NCBI RefSeq assembly: GCF_018343535.1 | Contig: NZ_JAGYPF010000001.1 | Location: forward strand, 248,001 to 312,000 | Reading direction: 5' to 3' | Source of the DNA: Neobacillus rhizophilus | GTDB taxonomy: Bacteria; Bacillota; Bacilli; Bacillales; Cytobacillaceae | DNA: 64,000 nt | Shown here: positions 34,218 to 44,060 of the stretch, one piece after another | Layout: each line of letters starts with the position of its first letter | Position numbering within the stretch: the first letter of the stretch is position 1 | Notes under the pieces: model-generated | The model's input: only the letters and a program-made list of their open reading frames with translations | What the model was told of the DNA's origin: nothing | The model's database searches: none | Translations under genes and position numbers: made by a program

Positions 34218-36158
34218 ATGAAACTGAAAGGTCAAAGTATTTTTCAAAAATATATTGGCTTTTTCTTTTTGGCCGTCATTCTTCTTTGGATTAAAACATA
34301 TGTTACCCAATTAACACAATTTGACTTAGGAGTCCAGAATTCAATCCAGAAGTTCTTATTATTTTTAAATCCATTAGGATCGGCATTAATATTTTTAGGG
34401 ATTTCCGCATTATTTAAAGGCAGAAAAAAATATATTACACTGATTGTCATTGATTTTCTATTATCGTTCTTATTGTTTGCTAATGTAGTGTACTATCGGT
34501 TCTTTAATGATTTCATCACGTTGCCAACATTAACCCAAACACAGAACTTTGGTGATGTCAGCAGCAGTGTGTCTTCTTTATTGAAGCCATATGATTTCTT
34601 ATTCTTTATTGATACGATTCTATTAATTGCTTTACTTGTTTTTAAGATTGTGAAAATCGAGAAAAAAGATATGAGCCGTCCGAAGGTGGCTGCTTTATTC
34701 TCCATGGCACTTGCCATTTCTTGTGCTAATCTTTCATTAGCAGAAGCTGACAGACCACAATTATTAACAAGAGGCTTTGACCGAAATTACATTGTAAAAT
34801 ATTTAGGTATGTACAATTACACGATTTATGATACGGTGAAAAGTACGACAGCCTCTGCTCAACGGGTAATGGCGAGCAGCGACGATGTTACTGAGGTGAA
34901 AAACTACACCAACTCCAATTATGCTGCACCGAACCCGGCATATTTTGGTGCCGCTAAAGGCATGAACGTTATTTATTTGCATCTTGAATCGACTCAAAAC
35001 TTTTTAATTAATTATAAGCTTCATGGGGAAGAGGTAACACCATTTTTAAACTCGTTAACACGTGACCAGAATACCCTTTACTTTGATAACTTCTTCCATC
35101 AAACAGGACAAGGGAAAACAGCAGATGCTGAATTTATGCTTGAGAATTCCTTATACGGACTGCCGCAAGGTGCTGCCTTTACGACAAAAGGCATGAACAC
35201 ATTCCAATCAGCACCGGGGATTTTAGGTCAGCAGGGTTATACATCTGCAGTATTTCATGCAAACTCAGGAAGCTTTTGGAACCGCAATGAAATTTATAAA
35301 TCTTTTGGTTATAATAACTTTTTTGACGGAAAATATTATCATGTAAACCCAGAAGATCAAGCGGAATATGGAATGATGGATAAACCATTTTATCAACAAT
35401 CTAAACCAATGTTAGAAACTTTACCAGAGCCGTTTTATACGAAATTTATTCCGGTAGCCAACCATTATCCATATAAAATGGACCAAAGCTTGGCAACGAT
35501 TGCACCTGCAGAAACTGGTGATGCATCGGTTGATGATTATTTCCAAACAGCTAGATATGAGGACGAAGCTTTAAAAGAGTTCTTTGATTATTTAAAGCAG
35601 ACAGGATTACTTGATCGTTCTGTTATTATTATGTACGGTGACCATTATGGAATATCCGAAAACCATAATAAAGCAATGGCTCAGGTATTGGGGAAGGAAA
35701 TTACTCCGTTTGAAAGTGCCGGCTTGCAGCGTGTTCCATTATTTATTCGTGTCCCTGGCATCCAGGGAGGAATTCATCATGAATACGGCGGCCAAATCGA
35801 TGTCCTTCCTACACTGCTGCACTTGTTAGGAATTGATTCAAAACAGTATGTGCAGTTTGGTACTGATTTATTGTCAGAACAACACGACCAACTAGTGCCA
35901 TTCCGTAATGGCGATTATGTAAGTCCAACCATTACAGCTGTTAGAGATAAATATTATGATTCTACGACTGGTTTAGAGCTCTCACAGGATAAATTGGATG
36001 AGGCTAAGAAGTACCACGAGATCGTGGACCAAAAGCTGGCAGAATCCGATAAAGTCGTAAATGGCGACTTATTGCGTTTCTATACACCTGATGGCTTTAA
36101 ACCAATCGACCGAACAAAATATAACTATAACAAGGATCAAGACGGTTCTTCCAAATAA
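34218..36158 (+). CDS. LTA synthase family protein (sulfatase domain)
   Basis: A 646-residue membrane enzyme from ATG 34218 (AAGGAAGG upstream). Five N-terminal membrane helices are followed by an extracellular sulfatase-fold domain. The catalytic threonine is Thr301 in GQGKTADAEF, the same position as in LtaS. Metal ligands are in YLHLEST, GDHYGISENH and the PLFIRVPG region. LtaS-type enzymes build the glycerol-phosphate chain of lipoteichoic acid from phosphatidylglycerol. Bacilli carry several paralogues, so the specific role (growth, stress, sporulation) is open. Confidence 0.9.
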   Translation: MKLKGQSIFQKYIGFFFLAVILLWIKTYVTQLTQFDLGVQNSIQKFLLFLNPLGSALIFLGISALFKGRKKYITLIVIDFLLSFLLFANVVYYRFFNDFITLPTLTQTQNFGDVSSSVSSLLKPYDFLFFIDTILLIALLVFKIVKIEKKDMSRPKVAALFSMALAISCANLSLAEADRPQLLTRGFDRNYIVKYLGMYNYTIYDTVKSTTASAQRVMASSDDVTEVKNYTNSNYAAPNPAYFGAAKGMNVIYLHLESTQNFLINYKLHGEEVTPFLNSLTRDQNTLYFDNFFHQTGQGKTADAEFMLENSLYGLPQGAAFTTKGMNTFQSAPGILGQQGYTSAVFHANSGSFWNRNEIYKSFGYNNFFDGKYYHVNPEDQAEYGMMDKPFYQQSKPMLETLPEPFYTKFIPVANHYPYKMDQSLATIAPAETGDASVDDYFQTARYEDEALKEFFDYLKQTGLLDRSVIIMYGDHYGISENHNKAMAQVLGKEITPFESAGLQRVPLFIRVPGIQGGIHHEYGGQIDVLPTLLHLLGIDSKQYVQFGTDLLSEQHDQLVPFRNGDYVSPTITAVRDKYYDSTTGLELSQDKLDEAKKYHEIVDQKLAESDKVVNGDLLRFYTPDGFKPIDRTKYNYNKDQDGSSK

Positions 36159-36199
36159 AACAAAGGCTCCCTGAGTTAACTCGGGGAGCCTTTGTTATT
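36159..36199 (+). terminator. Terminator after the LtaS-like gene
   Basis: ACAAAGGCTCCC pairs with GGGAGCCTTTGT, with further GAGTT/AACTC pairing. Confidence 0.9.
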
Positions 36200-36296
36200 T
36201 AATGGGACTTGTAAATTTTTGCAACTTTTTACACTTATTAGACAAAAGTAATGTTAAAATAATTGTTGTGACAAACATAGTAAGGGGGATTATAGA

Positions 36297-37220
36297 TTGG
36301 ATTCTAAGTTTTCAAAGCCGAAAGGATTCGGAGAAATACTCGATCATACATTCAGTTTAAGTAAAAACAGATTTAAGGATTTTTTTATGATTTTTCTCTT
36401 GCTTTTAGGTCCTGTTTACTTATTGCAAGCCATCATATTATTAATATCAGGAACAAGCTTCTTTAGAGAATCGAAAGGGGGCGGGGATTGGTTCGAGCAA
36501 TTCATGACCAGCTTTGAAAATCAAGGAACCTTTGACGCCGGAAGCTTTGGGGCTGACATTGGAATGGCGGTGATTGGACTTATCACAGTGATTCTAGGTC
36601 CGATCACAGAGGCAGCTATTCTTTTTGCAGTCAATCATATTCGCAAAAATGAGGAGTTTACAGTCGGTTCGGTTATCAAGCAAGCCTTATCACGATTCTG
36701 GCCAATGCTGGGCAGCAGTATATTATTTGGATTGCTTGTTTTTGGCATCATGCTGGTTCCTATTTTAATCATCGCCTTTTCAGGAGTAATTGGCTCAATG
36801 GCCAATCCTGTTTTAGGCATATTATTAGCGATCGGGTTATTTCTAATCTTTGCACCAATAATAGCTTACTTTTTAACGCGCTGGAGTTTTTATTTCGGGT
36901 CGGTAGTTCTTGACAGACAATCGCCAGGATTAGGCAGAAGCTGGAGATTGACCAAGAAACGTACATGGCCGCTAATGGGACTTTATATTATTTTTTATTT
37001 AATTATTACTATTATCAGCTTCTCAGTGGAAGGGACAATTGGGCTGGCTTTAGGAAATAGCGTATTGTTTACCATTATTTCAAATCTTGTGACCTTAGTT
37101 ACAACAATGATTTTCTCGGTTGGATATGCCGTGATGTACCTAGATTTAAAAGTGCGCCACGATGCCGATGATTTAAAGGAAATGATTGAAGACTATGATC
37201 GTACCTCTTTTTTAAATTAG
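36297..37220 (+). CDS. Polytopic membrane protein, first gene of the MoxR operon
   Basis: A 307-residue protein with about six membrane helices. The N-terminal KPKGFGEILDHTFSLSKNRFKDFF and the later WRLTKKRTWPLMGLY are typical of membrane proteins related to the GlpQ membrane-domain family. TTG start with AAGGGGG upstream. It precedes DUF4129, DUF4350, MoxR and DUF58 genes with little or no spacing, so it probably belongs to the same membrane-associated assembly. Function unknown. Confidence 0.7.
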   Translation: MDSKFSKPKGFGEILDHTFSLSKNRFKDFFMIFLLLLGPVYLLQAIILLISGTSFFRESKGGGDWFEQFMTSFENQGTFDAGSFGADIGMAVIGLITVILGPITEAAILFAVNHIRKNEEFTVGSVIKQALSRFWPMLGSSILFGLLVFGIMLVPILIIAFSGVIGSMANPVLGILLAIGLFLIFAPIIAYFLTRWSFYFGSVVLDRQSPGLGRSWRLTKKRTWPLMGLYIIFYLIITIISFSVEGTIGLALGNSVLFTIISNLVTLVTTMIFSVGYAVMYLDLKVRHDADDLKEMIEDYDRTSFLN

Positions 37221-37229
37221 GTGATTGAG

Positions 37230-37886
37230 ATGCTAACTACTGAAAAAGCACGGGAAAAGCTAGAGAAAATACTGATCGAAAAGGAATATCGGGTTTATGA
37301 CAAAGCTTCTAAAGGACTTTTTGCTGAATGGTGGGATAAGGCTAAGCAGTGGATTGCCGACAAGTTAGCGGGTTTGTTTCCATCAATTGAATCTGCCGAT
37401 AACGCCGCAAGCTCTATTTTAATCGCCGTCATTATTGTGGTCATTGTTTTATTGGCTTTAGCTGTATTTTTTCTGATTCGTCATTATAAAAGAGAACGGA
37501 TTCTCCGAAACAAAAAACCGCTTCAATCTTTAAAGGATATAAATTGGACCTATCATGAGCATTTAAAAGAAGCAGAAAAGCTGGAAACTGCAGCCGATTA
37601 TTCAGGTGCAACACGACACCTGTTTTTGGCCCTGCTTCTTTTCTTTCACGATAAAGGATGGCTTGAGGCAAGAAAATGGAAGACCAATTGGGAGTACTAT
37701 GAGGAGCTTAGAAAAGAGAATAAACATCGGGCCGGCCAATTTTTCCATCTCGCGCATTTTTTTGATGAAGTGACTTATGGCGAAAGGGAGGCCTTTCAAG
37801 AGGAATACCGGCAGTTTCAATCTGTTGTTTTGAGTCTTTTGTCGGAAGTGAACAAGGAGGGAGGGGGAAACGTTGCACAAGGCTAG
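37230..37886 (+). CDS. DUF4129 domain protein
   Basis: 218 residues from ATG 37230 (site AGGTGAT). One central membrane helix (SSILIAVIIVVIVLLALAVF) precedes the cytosolic DUF4129-like helical domain, which contains GATRHLFLALLLFFHDKGW and W-T-N-W-E-Y-Y. DUF4129 proteins accompany MoxR/DUF58 and transglutaminase-like systems; function unknown. It overlaps the next gene by 14 bp. Confidence 0.75.
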   Translation: MLTTEKAREKLEKILIEKEYRVYDKASKGLFAEWWDKAKQWIADKLAGLFPSIESADNAASSILIAVIIVVIVLLALAVFFLIRHYKRERILRNKKPLQSLKDINWTYHEHLKEAEKLETAADYSGATRHLFLALLLFFHDKGWLEARKWKTNWEYYEELRKENKHRAGQFFHLAHFFDEVTYGEREAFQEEYRQFQSVVLSLLSEVNKEGGGNVAQG

Positions 37887-39003
37887 AAAAGGTTGGCTTT
37901 GGTTATTTATATTAGTGACTGTTTTTGTGCTTTTTAACTATTTCACCTTTACTCCAAATCCGAAAGTATATCCGAATTACGTAACGGAATCTCCTTCCCC
38001 AACCGGGACAAAGGGCTTTTATACATATTTGAAAAAGGAAATGAGTGCAAAAAGCTGGAACCATTCGCCTTCTTTATTGCCAAAGAATAAAGAACAGCAG
38101 TTATTAATCATGGTAGAGCCCAGGAATTTTACTGAAAAAGAAGAAATCGCCGCATACAACGATTTTATGAAAGCAGGTAATTCAGTTCTTTTACTAGCAC
38201 GAGATCCAGATAGTCTGTTTGATTTAAAGACAAAAAGAATAGAGGAAGATCTACCGCCTTCAGAAACCTGGAAAATCTATGGGAAGGAAGGCAAAGCCCA
38301 AAAGGCAGAAGTCCTATCACTCGTTCGGCTGCAGCCCCATAACGGAGAAGACACGTTATTACACGATAAATACGGACCCGTTGCATTGAAACGAGCTGTT
38401 GGTAAAGGTCAATTAATTGTTGCAATTACCCCAGAGTGGATAACGAATGGCAAGATTTTAAAAAACGACCATTTACCACTCCTAGTTTCACTGGTTAATG
38501 AAAACCACTCGAAGACAGTTTTCTTTGATGAGTATGTTCATGGCGAGCAAACAACTTCAACATTTTTGTCTGCTTTTCCAAAGTGGTTTTTACTGTTGAT
38601 GCTTCAGGGAATATTGATTGCTTTCATTTGGCTTTGGAATAAGGGCAAACGGTTTGGCCCCATTGTGGTTCCACGGGAAGAGATGGTCCGTTTTAGTGAT
38701 GAAGGAATTCGCGCGATATCAGCCTGGTATCTTCGGGGAAGACGATATCAGGATTCATTGTTGATTCAAGCCGATTATCTGAAGCAGCTGCTTCAAGAGC
38801 GGTGGCATGTTCCCTATCACAAAGAATGGCAGGATATTTTGGGGTATTTAGAACGCAAATGGACAGGAATACAAACTAATGAGATTCGCTTATTTCTTCA
38901 GGAATTGGCAATGATTCTCGATAAAAACAAAATCACTAAACAGGAATATTTGCTTTGGTCTAAAAAGTTAGACCAGTTACAGAAAGAGGTGGAAGAAGGG
39001 TGA
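37873..39003 (+). CDS. DUF4350 domain protein
   Basis: A 376-residue protein with an N-terminal membrane helix (WLWLFILVTVFVLFNYFTF), a domain of about 180 residues resembling DUF4350 (PTGTKGFYTYLKKE, KAGNSVLLLA, FFDEYVHG) and a second membrane helix near residue 240 (WFLLLMLQGILIAFIWLW), then a cytosolic helical tail. TTG start after GGAGGGAGGGGG. It overlaps MoxR by 4 bp. The DUF4350 domain is probably outside the membrane. Confidence 0.72.
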   Translation: MHKARKGWLWLFILVTVFVLFNYFTFTPNPKVYPNYVTESPSPTGTKGFYTYLKKEMSAKSWNHSPSLLPKNKEQQLLIMVEPRNFTEKEEIAAYNDFMKAGNSVLLLARDPDSLFDLKTKRIEEDLPPSETWKIYGKEGKAQKAEVLSLVRLQPHNGEDTLLHDKYGPVALKRAVGKGQLIVAITPEWITNGKILKNDHLPLLVSLVNENHSKTVFFDEYVHGEQTTSTFLSAFPKWFLLLMLQGILIAFIWLWNKGKRFGPIVVPREEMVRFSDEGIRAISAWYLRGRRYQDSLLIQADYLKQLLQERWHVPYHKEWQDILGYLERKWTGIQTNEIRLFLQELAMILDKNKITKQEYLLWSKKLDQLQKEVEEG

Positions 39004-39929
39004 GGACAGAACTAACATCCCTATTGGAACAGTACGAAAAGCGAATTTTAGGACAAAGTGTCAATTTACGATTGTTATTATCCGCGATATTAACAGGCGG
39101 CCATGTCTTGCTCGAAGGGGTGCCTGGCACCGGGAAAACTCAAATGGTCCGTACGCTTGCAGGACTGCTTGGCGGGGATTTTAACCGTATACAGTTTACA
39201 CCGGATCTGCTGCCAAGTGATATAACCGGCAGCATGATTTACAATATGAAAGAAAGCTCCTTTCAAACGTTGAAAGGGCCTATTTTCACCAATATATTAT
39301 TGGCCGATGAAATTAACCGGACACCAGCCAAAACACAAGCAGCCCTGCTTGAGGCGATGGAGGAAACGCAGGTGACCATCCAAGGGGAAACCTACTTGCT
39401 GCCAGACGTATTTTTTGTGGTGGCAACACAAAACCCGATCGAATTTGAGGGAACCTATCCGCTGCCCGAAGCCCAGCAGGACCGATTTTTATTTAAACTT
39501 CATGTTGATTTTCCATCCTTCGAAGAAGAAAAAAATGTGTTGAAACAAGTTATTGAGAACAACTTTGACAAGACTCTTGTTTCTCAAATATTGGATTTAG
39601 ACACGTTTGTGGCCATAAGAAGAGAAATTGAAGGGATCACAATAAGTGATAATGTACTTGATTACATTATGAAAATCGTTAGGAAAACGCGGGATACGGA
39701 CATGATTCGCTTCGGTGCCAGTACAAGGGCGGGGATTTCGATTGGTAAAGCAGCACAGGCTTGGGCCTGCTTGTCAGACCGAAATTATGTGACTCCGGAT
39801 GATATTAAGATGGTTGCAAAACCTGCTTTACGTCATCGGATTCAGTTATCTCCTCATGTAGAATTGGAGGGAGCAACCGTTGACCAAATCATCGAAGAGC
39901 TTGTGGGCTCGGTTCCTGTTCCAAGATAG
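39000..39929 (+). CDS. MoxR-family AAA+ ATPase
   Basis: A 309-residue MoxR ATPase. Walker A is GVPGTGKT, Walker B LLADEINR with the family motif TPAKTQAALLEAMEE, sensor region VATQNPIEFEGTYPLPEAQ and RFGASTRAG for sensor 2. MoxR proteins are chaperone-like ATPases that activate partner complexes, usually with a DUF58/VWA protein encoded next door, as here. GTG start overlapping the previous stop. Confidence 0.92.
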   Translation: MRTELTSLLEQYEKRILGQSVNLRLLLSAILTGGHVLLEGVPGTGKTQMVRTLAGLLGGDFNRIQFTPDLLPSDITGSMIYNMKESSFQTLKGPIFTNILLADEINRTPAKTQAALLEAMEETQVTIQGETYLLPDVFFVVATQNPIEFEGTYPLPEAQQDRFLFKLHVDFPSFEEEKNVLKQVIENNFDKTLVSQILDLDTFVAIRREIEGITISDNVLDYIMKIVRKTRDTDMIRFGASTRAGISIGKAAQAWACLSDRNYVTPDDIKMVAKPALRHRIQLSPHVELEGATVDQIIEELVGSVPVPR

Positions 39930-41238
39930 AGGTATACTCCCGACGAAGCGGCTGATTCTGACTTACCTTGTGCTGACTATTTTTTTATCACTGGGGATAT
40001 TAAGGGATCTATCATGGTGGTTTGTCTTTATGGTTAATATTGTTGTCTTTTTCATTAGTCTGGCTGATTTATTGTTCTCAGCGAAAAAAACACAGCTTTT
40101 CTTCAAACGGACAATAACGGAGGAAATGGAACGGGGACTTATCTATCTGATTACGATTGAGATTCGCAATAATTCTCCATATTCACTAAACTACCGATTC
40201 ATTGATGGTCTGCCGCAAACCTTTTCAAAGCCGTTTCCGGTATCCGGAAGGGTTCTGGCGGATTCTGCCAATGTTATTACATATAATACTGTTCCTTCTG
40301 AGAGAGGGAAATACGAAATCAATAAGCTGTATATCCGTTATCAAAGTGTAATAGGATTGTGGGAAAAGCAAATAACAGTAGAGTTACCTGATACTGTTCG
40401 TGTAATTCCCGATTTAACGGAAACAAAGCAGTATCTAGAAAATGGCCAGCATTTTTTATTGTATGAAGGTTTGGAAATTCGCAAGCAGCAAAGCGGGGTT
40501 GGGGAATTTTCGAAAATCAGGAGCTTTGTGGTTGGGGATGATCCGCGGAAAATTAACTGGCGGCAAACCGCTAAGCTTCAGGAAGTAATGACAAACGAAT
40601 ATGAACCTGAGCATGGTAAGTATATTACGATTTTGCTTGATTGCGGCCGTATGATGGGGGCAGAACTGAAAAAAGGCAACCGCATAGAAAGAGCCCTGGA
40701 AGCTGCCGTAACTGTTGCCGCTGCTGCTCTTCAAAAAGGGGATTATGTGTCCGTTCTAGCTTTTTCAAATGAAATTAAGACTTTTGTTCCACCGGCCAAG
40801 GGAATGGCTCATCTGCAAACCATTCTCCAGTCCATTTACCATTTAAAAGTTGATGCTGTAGAATCAAACTATGCAGCCGTTCTACAATATTTGGAAATGA
40901 TGCAAAAGAAACGAAGCCTGCTTTTATTATTTAGTGATATACAGACCTTTCTACATGAAGAAAATGCTCTTGCTTACCTTAAACGGCTTCGAAAGCGGCA
41001 TTTATTTTTCATGATTGGGGTTGAGGACCGAACTCTTTTGAACAGAACAAAAGCGGAGCCGATTGATGTTCAAGCGACAATGTTGAAGAGCATTGCCCAG
41101 CAGCAAATGCTTTACAAGAAAAGGGAGAAAAACAAATGGGAAAGGCAGGGCCTGCCAATGATAGAGGCCCGTGAGGAAAAATTAGCGGTTACCGCTGTGT
41201 CCCATTATATGGAGATTATGAATCAGAACCTTTTATAG
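39880..41238 (+). CDS. DUF58 domain protein, MoxR partner
   Basis: A 452-residue protein with two N-terminal membrane helices. It carries the DUF58 motif DDPRKINWRQTAK and a von Willebrand-like fold with LLDCGRMMG. I chose TTG 39880 because GGAGGG lies at 39866-39871; this gives a 50-bp overlap with MoxR and indicates coupling. It ends 23 bp inside the convergent SpoIIM-like gene. Confidence 0.88.
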   Translation: MTKSSKSLWARFLFQDRGILPTKRLILTYLVLTIFLSLGILRDLSWWFVFMVNIVVFFISLADLLFSAKKTQLFFKRTITEEMERGLIYLITIEIRNNSPYSLNYRFIDGLPQTFSKPFPVSGRVLADSANVITYNTVPSERGKYEINKLYIRYQSVIGLWEKQITVELPDTVRVIPDLTETKQYLENGQHFLLYEGLEIRKQQSGVGEFSKIRSFVVGDDPRKINWRQTAKLQEVMTNEYEPEHGKYITILLDCGRMMGAELKKGNRIERALEAAVTVAAAALQKGDYVSVLAFSNEIKTFVPPAKGMAHLQTILQSIYHLKVDAVESNYAAVLQYLEMMQKKRSLLLLFSDIQTFLHEENALAYLKRLRKRHLFFMIGVEDRTLLNRTKAEPIDVQATMLKSIAQQQMLYKKREKNKWERQGLPMIEAREEKLAVTAVSHYMEIMNQNLL

Positions 41239-42190
41239 CATGATTGAGTTTCAGTTTTCCGAACACAATATAAAGAACTAAACCCAAAACAGTCAAGATA
41301 GCTACCATATATTTAGCTTCAAGCGAGATGGCTGCCGGTGTGATAAAACCTTCAATGATTCCGGCGATGATGAATAAAGGTATAGTTCCAATAAGGAGCT
41401 GGACAGAGCGTTTTCCGTGTTCCTTCAATTGGTACCCTCTTGAAAAAGGACCTGGTACAAAGAGCTTATAGCCCATTAATAGCCCAGCTCCACCGGCAAT
41501 AAAAATGGCTGTAAGCTCAATCATGCCATGGGGAACAATATATGCCCAAAAATCATAGGCTTTGCCGTGATGCCAGAAAAGAGCTGCAAGTGCTCCAATG
41601 ATAATGCCGTTGTAGATAAGCAAATAAACAGTTAATATTCCAAAGGTTATACCACCAGCGAAAGCTAGTATGGCCACTTTTATATTATTCGTCATGATAC
41701 TAGCCGACATGAGTGAGGAATCGACCGCACCATCCCTGCTTCCGAGTTGTTCCGGGTCAACGCCTCGGGCAATTTCTGGAGGAAGAATGGAATAAATATG
41801 GAGTGGGTCATTAAAGACAGAAAGAAAGCTTCCAATCGCGCCGATTGCAAACAAAATCATCGCGGCCACAACGAATTTCCATTGTTCTAATAATAAGCCG
41901 ATAAACTTGGCGGCAAAAAAATGACGAATTTGTTTAACGCTTGATACCTGGTCTTTATATAAAAGATTATGCGATTTTGAAACAAGTCCATTCAAATATT
42001 GCGTTACTTCGTCATTAGGATAATACGTTTGGCTATAAGAAAGATTCTGCGCCGCTTTCTGATATAGGCGTGAGAAGAGTATAATCTTGTCTCCAGTTAT
42101 CGTCTTCCTACCCTTGCTTAGTGTGGCTATTAACTGTTCAAGCTGTTTCCATTCTTCGCGATACTGCTTAATAAATTGTTTAACATTCAT
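41216..42190 (-). CDS. Stage II sporulation protein M family membrane protein
   Basis: A 324-residue protein. A helical N-terminal domain of about 95 residues is followed by about six membrane helices of the SpoIIM family: SIMTNNIKVAILAFAGG, YNGIIIGALAA and VPHGMIELTAIFIAGGAG. SpoIIM takes part in forespore engulfment, but this longer paralogue is more often found beside RDD and MoxR genes, as here, so general membrane or envelope function is as likely. It is divergent from the RDD gene. Confidence 0.85.
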   Translation of the reverse strand: MNVKQFIKQYREEWKQLEQLIATLSKGRKTITGDKIILFSRLYQKAAQNLSYSQTYYPNDEVTQYLNGLVSKSHNLLYKDQVSSVKQIRHFFAAKFIGLLLEQWKFVVAAMILFAIGAIGSFLSVFNDPLHIYSILPPEIARGVDPEQLGSRDGAVDSSLMSASIMTNNIKVAILAFAGGITFGILTVYLLIYNGIIIGALAALFWHHGKAYDFWAYIVPHGMIELTAIFIAGGAGLLMGYKLFVPGPFSRGYQLKEHGKRSVQLLIGTIPLFIIAGIIEGFITPAAISLEAKYMVAILTVLGLVLYIVFGKLKLNHAIKGSDS

Positions 42191-42291
42191 TTTTTCACCA
42201 TCTTTTGCCGTTAATCTTTTCTTCTATTCCTTATTATAGTAATTTTGTAGAAAAATAGGAAACTTTATCATCTAGAAAGGGGAGAACCCTG

Positions 42292-43095
42292 TTGAATCAT
42301 GAACAAATGGATATTAAAACACCGGAATACGTCTCACTTCAGTTTAGCCTTGCCGGATTAGGCAGCAGAGCTGCGGCATTTATCATAGATCAATTACTCT
42401 TAATGATGTTTAATATTTTGTGCATTATTTTAGTTATTTTCATCATGAAAGGCATGTCGTCTTTTCCCTTTTTTTTAGAAGAGAATACTGTCCCTTTTGC
42501 CATTGCGATTATTGTGATATTCATTATAAATTGGGGATACTTTTTTGCCTTTGAATTTTTCTATGGCGGCAGAACCCTAGGCAAGAAATGGATGGGCATC
42601 AGGGTTATTCAAGAAAATGGACACAGCATTACCTTGCTTTCAAGCTTTATTCGCAATCTAATGCGAATTGTCGATTCTCTGCCAGCGGGGTATTTTCTTG
42701 GAATGCTGATGGTGTTTTTTCATACCAAGCATAAGCGACTAGGTGACCTGGTTGCTGGGACAGTTGTGGTTCATGAACGGGGTACTAAAGCTAAGAAAAA
42801 GCCTTCAGGAATTGAGAAAGAAATTCTAAATAGGGGTCTTTCCAAAGAGGATTTAATCATTGATGAATGGGCGCTAAGATCGTTAGGAATGAAGGAGTGG
42901 AAGTTGATCCGTACATATGCGGGTCGCTTTGTCCAGCTGCCCGTTGCAGAGCGGAAACAATTAACCGGGCAAATTGCTGAGATTATGCTTCCAAAAATCG
43001 GTGTTGTAGCTACTGGTCACAGTGATATAGAGCTTGAAAACTTGCTCCTGTTACTTTACTTACATTTACGTGAGGAATGGGAGTTTGAACTTTAA
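42292..43095 (+). CDS. RDD family membrane protein
   Basis: A 267-residue protein. The N-terminal part has the RDD pattern LGSRAAAFIIDQLLL, then FYGGRTLGKKWMGIRVI and the third helix with RLGDLVAGTVVV. A cytosolic C-terminal tail of about 90 residues follows. TTG start with AAGGGGAG upstream. It shares a promoter region of about 100 bp with the divergent SpoIIM-like gene, a pairing common in Bacillaceae. Confidence 0.85.
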   Translation: MNHEQMDIKTPEYVSLQFSLAGLGSRAAAFIIDQLLLMMFNILCIILVIFIMKGMSSFPFFLEENTVPFAIAIIVIFIINWGYFFAFEFFYGGRTLGKKWMGIRVIQENGHSITLLSSFIRNLMRIVDSLPAGYFLGMLMVFFHTKHKRLGDLVAGTVVVHERGTKAKKKPSGIEKEILNRGLSKEDLIIDEWALRSLGMKEWKLIRTYAGRFVQLPVAERKQLTGQIAEIMLPKIGVVATGHSDIELENLLLLLYLHLREEWEFEL

Positions 43096-43106
43096 ATAAG
43101 CACATG

Positions 43107-43138
43107 AAACGGGCAGTGATCACGCTGCCCGTTTATTT
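43107..43138. terminator. Terminator between RDD and CotF-like genes
   Basis: AAACGGGCAG (43107-43116) pairs with CTGCCCGTTT (43125-43134) and is flanked by T/A stretches. Confidence 0.85.
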
Positions 43139-43153
43139 ATGCCGATGACTATT

Positions 43154-43552
43154 CTATTGAAGCGGGTAAGGAAACTGGCTTGAGTAATTGCTAAATTGCT
43201 GATGTGCTTGATTGACCTTCTGCTGGTCCTCGGCCTCAAGTTTATACCATCCATTTTGAAACATCAGTTGGAAAAACTCCCGGCTGCTCTGGTGAGTTTC
43301 ATTTAACATTTGCAATAAATCGGCATGGAGCTGCTGATGGCTTGCTTCACGTACGGCAATGTTTAAACTGTCTGTGATATATTTGCAGGTGCTTAGAGCA
43401 TCATTTAAAAAATCACGATCGTTCATTTCCGGACCTTTTACTTTTGGCAATTGTCCTGCTTGTGGATTGGCAATCTGGTTAGAATTCTGAGACTGCTGCA
43501 TTTGCTGACCTTGCTGCCTTTGTTGATTCTGTGGCATTTGCTGGTTTTGCAC
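43154..43552 (-). CDS. Spore coat protein, CotF family
   Basis: A 132-residue protein. The first 40 residues are Gln/Asn-rich. The rest is a Coat F domain, a ferritin-like helical bundle (NDRDFLNDALSTCKYITDSL, LHADLLQMLNETHQSSREFFQLM, NGWYKLEAE). GTG start with GGAGG upstream. It forms an operon with the next smaller coat-like gene and is presumably expressed late in sporulation. Confidence 0.87.
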   Translation of the reverse strand: MQNQQMPQNQQRQQGQQMQQSQNSNQIANPQAGQLPKVKGPEMNDRDFLNDALSTCKYITDSLNIAVREASHQQLHADLLQMLNETHQSSREFFQLMFQNGWYKLEAEDQQKVNQAHQQFSNYSSQFPYPLQ

Positions 43553-43569
43553 TTTTAAATACCTCCATT

Positions 43570-43851
43570 CTAATGCATTTGCTGTTGCTGCTGCTGCGCA
43601 TTTTGCAGGCTTGATAATACAGTATTATTATTTACTTGCAGATGAGAGAGCAATTTTTGATAGTGCTTTTGATGCATTTGCCCTGCTTGGTCGAGAGCTT
43701 GCTTAACATCCTGATTAGTTGCATGCTCCGCTAGAAAATGTAATTTCTTAAATGCTAGAAGCTCCCAAGACATGGCATCTTTTAAATACATAAGATCCTT
43801 GGTTGTGATCGCCTGAGGCGGTTCGGGAATCGGGACTTGATTGGTTTGCAC
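43570..43851 (-). CDS. Small CotF-like spore coat protein
   Basis: A 93-residue helical protein. The pattern ITTKDLMYLKDAMSWELLAFKK, then QKHYQKLLSHL, resembles half of a coat F bundle, with a Gln-rich tail. GTG start with AAAGGAG. It lies 17 bp upstream of the longer CotF-like gene on the same strand. Confidence 0.8.
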   Translation of the reverse strand: MQTNQVPIPEPPQAITTKDLMYLKDAMSWELLAFKKLHFLAEHATNQDVKQALDQAGQMHQKHYQKLLSHLQVNNNTVLSSLQNAQQQQQQMH

Positions 43852-44060
43852 CTAAAAAACTCCTTTCACGATTTATATCTATTCATGTTTATAATGAACT
43901 ATTTTCCTTTTTATTATGTAAATGCCTCTCTTTGCATGGCGCTTTTTGTCAAATCTATGCGACTTTTGTTGTGTTTGAAAAATAAGAGTCGAAAAATATA
44001 GGTTTGGGATGTATAATAAGAACTTGTGATACTAATAGAATGTGAAAGGAGACTGTCTTA

